DNA from: Salvia splendens
Lineage: Eukaryota; Streptophyta; Magnoliopsida; Lamiales; Lamiaceae
Reading direction: 5' to 3'
Length of the DNA stretch: 64,000 bases
Assembly (NCBI RefSeq): GCF_004379255.2
Contig: NC_056039.1
Coordinates: 4,408,501-4,472,500 of the forward strand
Shown here: positions 57,780-64,000 of the stretch, in pieces
Layout of the letters: every line of letters begins with the position of its first letter
Position numbering within the stretch: position 1 is the stretch's first letter
The notes under the pieces: generated by a model
The model's database searches: none
What the model saw: only the letters and a program-made list of their open reading frames with translations
What the model was told of the DNA's origin: nothing
Translations under genes and position numbers: made by a program

Positions 57780-58060
57780 TTTCCGTTCCATTTTAGGAGT
57801 TTCGGTTTACCATTACTAAACGTCGCACTTTAGGATCTCGATTGAAATATTCCAAAAATGGTAATAGGTCTCACTGCCATTAACTTTTTTTACTCACATT
57901 TTTTTATAAAATTAATACTCATGGAGTATAAAAGTATGACTCACATAATCACATTTCACTATCTTTTCACTAACTTTTCTTTATATTTTTTAAAATTTGT
58001 GTCAAATTCAAATAAGACTCGTAAAGTTGAAACTTTTAAAGTGAAATCGATTATACGTCA
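57780..58060. repeat. Degenerate Stowaway-like remnant
   Basis: CTTTCCGTTCCATTTTAGGAG at the left resembles the Stowaway end (CTCCCTCCGTCCC), but the right end is weak. Located upstream of Elongin-C (its ATG is at 57578). Confidence 0.3.
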
Positions 58061-59162
58061 ATAATGGTTTATTGTGCATAGAGAGAGTCTCTTGGTAACA
58101 ATGCGGGTACAATATACTATCTTGCAGTAAATTGTTTATAAGCTATCTCGAAAGTAACATTGTATATCACCAATCTATCATATGATTACGGTGTATTTTT
58201 TTTAATAAAATACGGTGTAACATATATTTGTACAATATAATTTGAATTCTACGATTTCGCTAGAAATGTCCTAAACTCTTTTCTCACTCTATTATCATCA
58301 ACTTTAAAAAATCGGAGGGTTTATATCTAGTCGATATTATAGGTTATAATTTAAACTGCACCAAATTTATGTCCAATTAATTTGCAAGTGGAGGGATAAC
58401 TTAGGAACAAAAGATAGTAGTACTAGTACTACTTTATCTGTTGTTATGTTTCTCAAATTTTTATTATGGTCCATCATTTATTAATGACTAAAGGCTAAAA
58501 TTAGTCTTGAATATATGGTCATTTTACGATTTTGGTCTTAAACATTACGTTTTGAATTATTGCATCCTACACATTATAACTTAGGCCAAAATCAGTCCAT
58601 TTTGGATGGCTTCGTCTAAAATTAACGGTCAACGGCTTTTAATCAAATTTTGACGTGATTAAACTCTTTATTCTGACTATTAGCGCCCTTATTAGCAACT
58701 AATTAATCTAAAATACTAAATAAATCAATTAAAATACACAAAATGCAAAACAAAAAGATTATTGATTGCAATTCTCTGCAAAATCAAAAACGCAAAAAAG
58801 ACCTTCTCTGCTATAATGAGGAAGAGCTCAAGCTTCCCTTGAGAAGATTCATCACTCTTTCTCTTATGTCTCACCCAACCTCCACCTCCAACCCCAGCAA
58901 ACGCTCCTCCTCCCCTCATTCCGCCACACATCTCCAATTCTCCCCGCGATGAAGAAGGCCAAGTCTCACAATATTCCCCACGCCCACTTCTCTGACTCTC
59001 CCACCCTCTCTCCCCGATGATTGAGGACGATACCGACTCCGCACTTGAGACCTCGTCCCCCTCGACACCGGCTGATGAAGCTGATGACGACGCAAGCACG
59101 AGCTGCTGACGGCGGCAACCCGAAGATGAGCAGGTGGATAAGAGAGGTACAAGTCACAGTCG

Positions 59163-59612
59163 GTATTAGAAATGGGACACTCACCCCTTAAAAGGACTTA
59201 TAAGGGGGAGGGTTATCCATACTTTTATAGATGAGCTAGGATCATCACCAAGCCGATGTGAGACAAGATATTAAGAATTTTAACACGCCCTCTCACGTAT
59301 AGGGCGGAATGACACATCGGACTTCCATCACGTGGGTAGGCAAGAGAAGAGATAAAGAGATAAATCCATCATCGACTTGGGCCCGCTCTGATACCATATT
59401 AGAAATGGGCCACTCACCCCTTAAAGGCCTTATAAGGAGGAGGGTTGATGGAAGTCCGATGTGTCATTCCGGCCCACACGTGAGGGGCCGTGTTAAAACT
59501 CTTAAATCTTGTCCCACATCGACTTGGTGATGATCCTAGCTCCTCTATATAAGTGTGGATAACCCTCCTTCTTATAAGGCTTTTTAAGGGGTGAGTGACT
59601 CATTTCTAATAG
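59163..59612. repeat. Inverted pair of short LTR-like repeats (TRIM-like)
   Basis: 59163-59330 pairs with 59447-59612 as a large imperfect inverted repeat. Each unit runs TGTTAAAACTC to CATTTCTAATA with a CTCTATATAAG TATA region, and a third partial copy starts near 59396. The plus strand at 59386-59397 reads GCTCTGATACCA, the complement of the initiator-Met primer site, next to that partial copy. This suggests a terminal-repeat retrotransposon in miniature, rearranged after insertion. Confidence 0.6.
59511..59553 (+). promoter_or_regulatory. USE-like motif and TATA box in the LTR-like repeat
   Basis: GTCCCACATCG at 59511-59521 is followed after 24 bases by TATATAAG at 59546-59553. Dicot Pol III snRNA genes such as U6 use this motif pair at a spacing close to this. 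A T5 run (59581-59585) lies a little downstream. Activity is not known. Confidence 0.4.
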
Positions 59613-60399
59613 TCGACGACCTCGGGAGGGAGAAAGGAGAAGGGCGATGGACGTTCTGGCATACCAATTCGGGAATGGGAGAAAAGAGAGAAAGAGGAAT
59701 TGGATGAACTGAATGAGAGAGAGAAAGAGAGCGTGGGGATGAAGCGGGTGGCGCCGCATACCGGTGACCGTCCAAGGCAGGTTGAGGCGATGTCGCTGGT
59801 GAAGAGGAGGGGGGCAGATGTTAAGGCTCACAATTTGGGGATCCAATTGGGAGAATGATCTAATAGAACTCTTCAATTGGGAGAAAGATCTACTAGGGTT
59901 CTTCAAATCAGATGAACCTAGAAAGAAGGAGAAGAATACAGTTTTTTTAAATATTTTTTTAAAAATTAAAAATTTTAATCTAAATCTCTAATGCGGTCAA
60001 AATTGACTAAACAATATAGTTGACTGTTAATTTTAAACGGCACCGTCCAAAAATGATTAAATCCTGTCCGTTTTCAAATGTGTTGGACGAAATAATTCAA
60101 AACATAATGTTCAGAACCAAAATCATAAAATAACCATATGTTTAGGACCACATTTGACTCTTACTTTTTATTAATTATCTTATTTTATTATTTTTTTTTT
60201 CTTGGATCATACATTTCATTAATTTATTACACTTTCATATTGTATTATAAAATGATATAAAAGTAGGACTCATATATCACTAACTTTTTAAACTTAGTTT
60301 TCTTTATATTTCTTAAAATCCATGTCAGCTCAAAATGGGACACATATTAGAGGACAAGAGTATAACTGTTGCAACCAATTAATTTGGCGGAAAATAGTA

Positions 60400-60617
60400 C
60401 TTCATCCGTCCACAAAAAAGTTATATTTAGCTATTCTGGGATATCCACAAAAAATAGTTTCATTTCTATAAATGAAATTTTCTCTATCATACTTTATCCA
60501 AATTTTCTAGTCTCTCTTACTTTACCTATTTTCTCTTTTTATTTTTTTTACTTTACCAATTTCTCATTAATATTTGTGTCGTCCACAAATAAGACTATTT
60601 TTTGTGGACGGATGAAG
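60400..60617. mobile_element. Stowaway-like MITE
   Basis: 218 bp. Left CTTCATCCGTCCACAAAAAA pairs with right TTTTTTGTGGACGGATGAAG perfectly. TA flanks both sides (60398-60399 and 60618-60619), the Tc1/mariner target. Confidence 0.88.
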
Positions 60618-61188
60618 TAATATTATTTCAATATTTAATTTTACAACTCAGTCATATATACGCATTATCATATGATAAGTAGTCATGGTAACTGAACGAC
60701 ACCTTAGAGGTTGTTCAGTTTGCAACATTATATCTCATGGTTAAATATGTAGTACTCGTATGAATCTCGCAACTTTATACTAGATGAATAATTATGTGAT
60801 ATTTAGTCATAGCCACTTCATCCAATTAAAATAATTTCAGAGCATAATATTAAATAAATTAATATATGATATTTAATCATGGTAATTGAATGATAATGGA
60901 ACGTAGTTAAATAAATAGGTGTGCGGTAGGCCGCAGATTTGAATTGTATCTGGGCAGCCATATTCAAAGCATTTTGGGTCGTGGTCCACCTAATCCATCC
61001 GCGTCCCACATTTTTGAATGGATATCCACCGCCGCGTTCACACACTGATTTTATAATTGTTTATTATGCATAAATAAATACATTGAATTTCTATTTATTT
61101 CACCGGCCGCTCAATTGACGATCATACCCCTTGTATAATTTTCACTTTTCCCTTAATTGCATTAAGATATTTCTCATCTACCTATATA

Positions 61189-61410
61189 CTCATCCGTCCG
61201 GGAATAGAAGTCTTATTTTTTCATATTGATTCGTCCACGAATATGAGTTCTGGTTCATAATTACCACAAATGGTAAAGAAACCCTACATTTCATTAACTC
61301 ATTTATCTCACACATATTTTAAAACTAATATTTCTTCCACTCACTTTTTTTAGCATTTCTTAAAACCCATGCTGGAAATAAATGAGACTCTTATTCGTGG
61401 ACGAATGAAG
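61189..61410. mobile_element. Stowaway-like MITE, second copy
   Basis: 222 bp. Left CTCATCCGTCCGGGAATAG, right CGTGGACGAATGAAG, TA on both sides (61187-61188 and 61411-61412). It belongs to the same broad family as 60400-60617 but is more diverged. Confidence 0.75.
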
Positions 61411-61412
61411 TA

Positions 61413-62012
61413 CTCCGCAACTACTAATAATTTTACCACCTCGCTCACAATTGTGAAATACCACTTCTACAAGTGAAGATTTGTTAATACATTAAAAAAA
61501 CACAATGTTAACATTGTTAACAACAATGTTGACATTGTTAATACATTCAAATAAACATAATGTTGACATGTTATACAAATACTTTTATTCATATATAGTT
61601 TATTTTCGTTCCATAATATCACATGAAATACAGAAAATAATAAATTCTTTAGACTCGGTAAGATTATATTTTGTGTGACCTATTATTGCACTTTCTAGAG
61701 CTTATCTTTCGTATAATATAGTATACAAAAATAAATATTATATTGCACATTTTACATTAGTTTTTTCAATTGAACAGAAGAAAAAGAAAGAAAGTAGCGG
61801 AGTATTTTAAAATATCATTCAAAAGGGTAACGAAGTCAAACTACATCGTGCTTATGGAGTATTATTAAAAAACGCGCAAATTCCGTGGCATAAACCTTTC
61901 ATATTCCATTCAAAACTCATTTTCCAGATCAATTTTGGAGAGAGCCAAACCTCATCAAATTATACAAAACTAGCTATAATTGGAAAGAGGTATTCACAAG
62001 GCCTGGATTTTA
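61413..62012. other. Upstream region of the DUF506 gene
   Basis: AT-rich. It includes a short run with repeated AACAATGTTGACATTG words (61503-61570). No gene is seen. The final 120 bp probably hold the leader of the next gene. Confidence 0.4.
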
Positions 62013-64000
62013 ATGTGTAGCCAAGCACCGGTGGCGATCGACGGCAGTGGAATGAATTTGTTGGCTAACAATTGGCTGCAACGCTTCGGCAGCGGCGGCG
62101 ATTTCTCGTCCCGGAGTGCCGGAAGTGAGCTCGACTTGGCGGTTATGGTCAGCGATTTTTTCGAGATCGGAAGCGCCGGAGCTGAGTCGTGGTGCAGCAG
62201 CGACAGCGATTCCGGCTTATCCGACTTGGCTTATCTGACCGACCGGATTTCGGTGAGTAGTGTGTTTTTTGGTTTGCTGATTGTGAATTATTTATTCGTG
62301 TGTTAAGGTGCGCGTTTTTGTGTGTGGTGATTGTGTGTTGTTGAATGTGAAAGAGGTTTGGCTTGGATGAGTGTGGTGAATTGGACGATTCTTTTTAGTA
62401 TTTTAATTGCGAGATGGAATCAGTACCTCTGCTTGCAAAAGTGCTTGTTGATGCGAAATTAATCCTCGATAGTTCCTTGCAATTGGAATTTGAATTTATT
62501 TTACGATATATAGAGGTCTCTAAACACAATTCAGGCTAGATTTTAGATGCTCTTATAAACATGTTTCTCCAAGTTTGTTGAGTAATCGTGGTGACCTAAT
62601 ATAGTTTTACATGTCAAATGAATGTAAAAATTCGTTCATAAAAGCTAATACATTTTGAAATTCCATCCCTCTCAATTTTCATGTCATACTGGTGTATTCA
62701 AATACGTCAATTGCAGTCATCGTTTCATATGCAACTTAGAATATTATTTACATCCAAGTTTACCAGTAAGCATCAGTTTGTAGTTAGTTTATGATATTTA
62801 GAGTTCCATATGAGAGAAAGCACAAGCATCCAAAGAGGTTAATTTTTATGTTGCATGGTTTCATCGGTCAATGACTTACATGTCCATGTAAAGTGCTTGG
62901 ATATATTGTGCATTATGTGTTGGAAGTTGTAACCAGGAAAAACTACTTGTTTACTATCATTAGCATACGAAGATAATCACTAATCATGATTCCCTAACTG
63001 CGATGGTCTACCATTCAACCACTTAGCCTTGATCTTAATCCCCTTTTTATAAAGATTTGGCTGGTTGAGAAAGTGATTTTTGATTTGAACTTTTCACCCG
63101 TTCTACTCTTAGGAATTTTATGTACAAGGTTTCTGAATGTGTCATAGTTGAATTGAATTGGTATAGCTTATGAATAACCATATAAAAGTAGGATATCCCC
63201 AGAGTATGCAATGTCTTATTGAACTGTTCAGTTGGCAACTTGATCACAATGTAACTGGTGGGAATTGATGTCCCCTCCCTACAATTTTTTATAGTTGCAC
63301 ATATATTCAACTTGAAGTCGACAGGTTAATAGTGAGAAACGAGTTATTTTCGCTGCAATTAGCCATTTTATTGAAGCATTGTGTTTGTATTTTTAACAGA
63401 GATTCATTTTTGCAGTTCTATAATCGATCAGTTGACCAGTATGAAAGGGATTTGATGTTGGTGATCAAATCCTCAATTCTCTCAGAAACCTGGCAAGTTG
63501 AGAAGCTAGATCCATGCAAAGCTAGCTGCATTCTTTACTCTCTGGTGAAACTTTTACAATCTTCTGGTTATGATGCAGCATTATGTGCAACCAAATGGCA
63601 AGGTGATGGCAAAGTTCCTGGAGGTATGTTCATCTACTTTTGTATGTTCTGAGCATTTATCGTCTGACATTTGATCAACTCAGTTAACTTTGAAATATGT
63701 TCAAAGTGTAAAATGTTGCTAATTACTGTTCCATTCAATCTCTGGAAATCCAGGTGAACATGAATTCGTAGATGTGATAGCTCAAGATAACAATGGAGGA
63801 ACTGAAAGATACATCATTGATATAGACTTCCGAAGCCACTTCCAGATAGCAAGAGCAGTAAAATCATATAATGCAGTTCTGAGTTCTCTTCCAGCCATCT
63901 ACGTAGGCACTGTGCCAAACCTCAAACAGCTTCTTCAAATCATGGTTGAAGCAGCCAGGTACTCTCTCGAGCAGAACTCAATGCCTCTTCCTCCATGGAG
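62013..64000 (+). CDS. DUF506 (PDDEXK-like) family protein, 3' part outside the window
   Basis: Exons 62013-62252, 63416-63623 and 63754 to the window end join in frame. The protein starts MCSQAPVAIDGSGMNLLANN. The second exon begins FYNRSVDQYERDLMLVIKSS and continues through KASCILYSLVKLLQSSGYDAALC, where DUF506 proteins are recognised; the third exon has EFVDVIAQDNNGGTERYIID, IDFRSHFQIAR and LPAIYVGT. The family has a nuclease-like fold, but enzymatic activity is not established. In Arabidopsis at least one member limits root-hair growth, as I recall. I chose ATG 62013; the only in-frame codon further upstream is TTG. The acidic linker around EIGSAGAESWCSSDSDSG is Ser-rich. Confidence 0.88.

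Larger units (their letters stand above)
58486..60166. mobile_element. MULE-type element with gene-like interior
   Basis: 1681 bp. The ends resemble those of the element at 53397 (ATATGGTCATTTTACGATTTTGG; ATCATAAAATAACCATATG), with inverted arms of about 150 bp. The duplication TTTATTAAT is at 58477-58485 and 60167-60175 (9 bp). The interior at 58850-59150 is richer in G+C and looks exon-like (MSHPTSTSNPS frame on plus, an open minus frame at 58725-59099). The interior also contains a rearranged LTR-like inverted repeat (59163-59612). It could be a Pack-MULE. Confidence 0.75.

Noticed and set aside
61980..62306. Longer start of the DUF506 gene at 61980
   Set aside because: The codon there is TTG, not ATG. 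The first ATG in frame is 62013.

Overview
The window is nuclear DNA of a flowering plant, almost certainly a eudicot. The genes have many GT-AG introns, and the transposons (Ty1-copia, PIF/Harbinger, MULE, hAT, Stowaway-like) and gene families (plant SMO2-type sterol oxidase, COPT copper transporters, DUF506) are typical of plants. The base impression suggests an asterid such as Lamiales, but that is only a guess. I re-joined exons by hand using splice sites and frame, and each joined multi-exon CDS described as complete keeps one open frame.

Layout. 111-2010 decayed PIF/Harbinger element; 2069-9488 tropinone-reductase-like SDR gene (+), with an intact Ty1-copia element antisense in intron 2 (3407-8738, identical LTRs); 9852-14212 methylsterol monooxygenase SMO2 (-); 14572-15621 two abutting Tourist-like elements; 16822-18761 second decayed Harbinger; 18798-22004 small inverted-repeat elements and a possible 101-aa gene; 23201-26633 15-exon coiled-coil protein (+); 27432-28106 secreted His/Pro-rich repeat protein (+); 28310-29198 Harbinger deletion derivative; 30414-32450 type-1 protein phosphatase (+); 34170-36254 nearly intact Harbinger; 36386-38538 plant-specific unknown gene (+); 40059-40463, 49052-49498 and 52410-52772 three COPT copper-transporter paralogues (-); 40540-45901 second Ty1-copia; 46101-47277 hAT derivative built of CCGGTT-type repeats; 49726-51237 two more abutting Tourist-like elements; 53397-54210 and 58486-60166 MULE-type elements with long inverted repeats; 54589-54671 tRNA-Ser(AGA) (-); 55401-57578 Elongin-C (-); 60400-61410 two Stowaway-like elements; 62013-64000 DUF506 gene (+), cut by the window end.

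The genes are mostly unrelated housekeeping or metabolic genes. The only functional group is the COPT trio, a local tandem family; the His-rich secreted protein some 12 kb upstream could bind metal, but a link is speculative. Most of the interest lies in the mobile DNA. Two pairs of Tourist-like elements share a single target duplication. Three USE+TATA (snRNA-type) promoter modules sit at fixed spacing inside one of these elements, and an LTR-like repeat carries the same motif pair at a shorter spacing. One young retrotransposon is intact, and another has nearly identical LTRs but a broken coding region. Among the host genes, the SDR has His where the catalytic Tyr is expected, and the PP1 gene appears to use a GC-AG intron. 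I did not find a clearly new multi-gene system.
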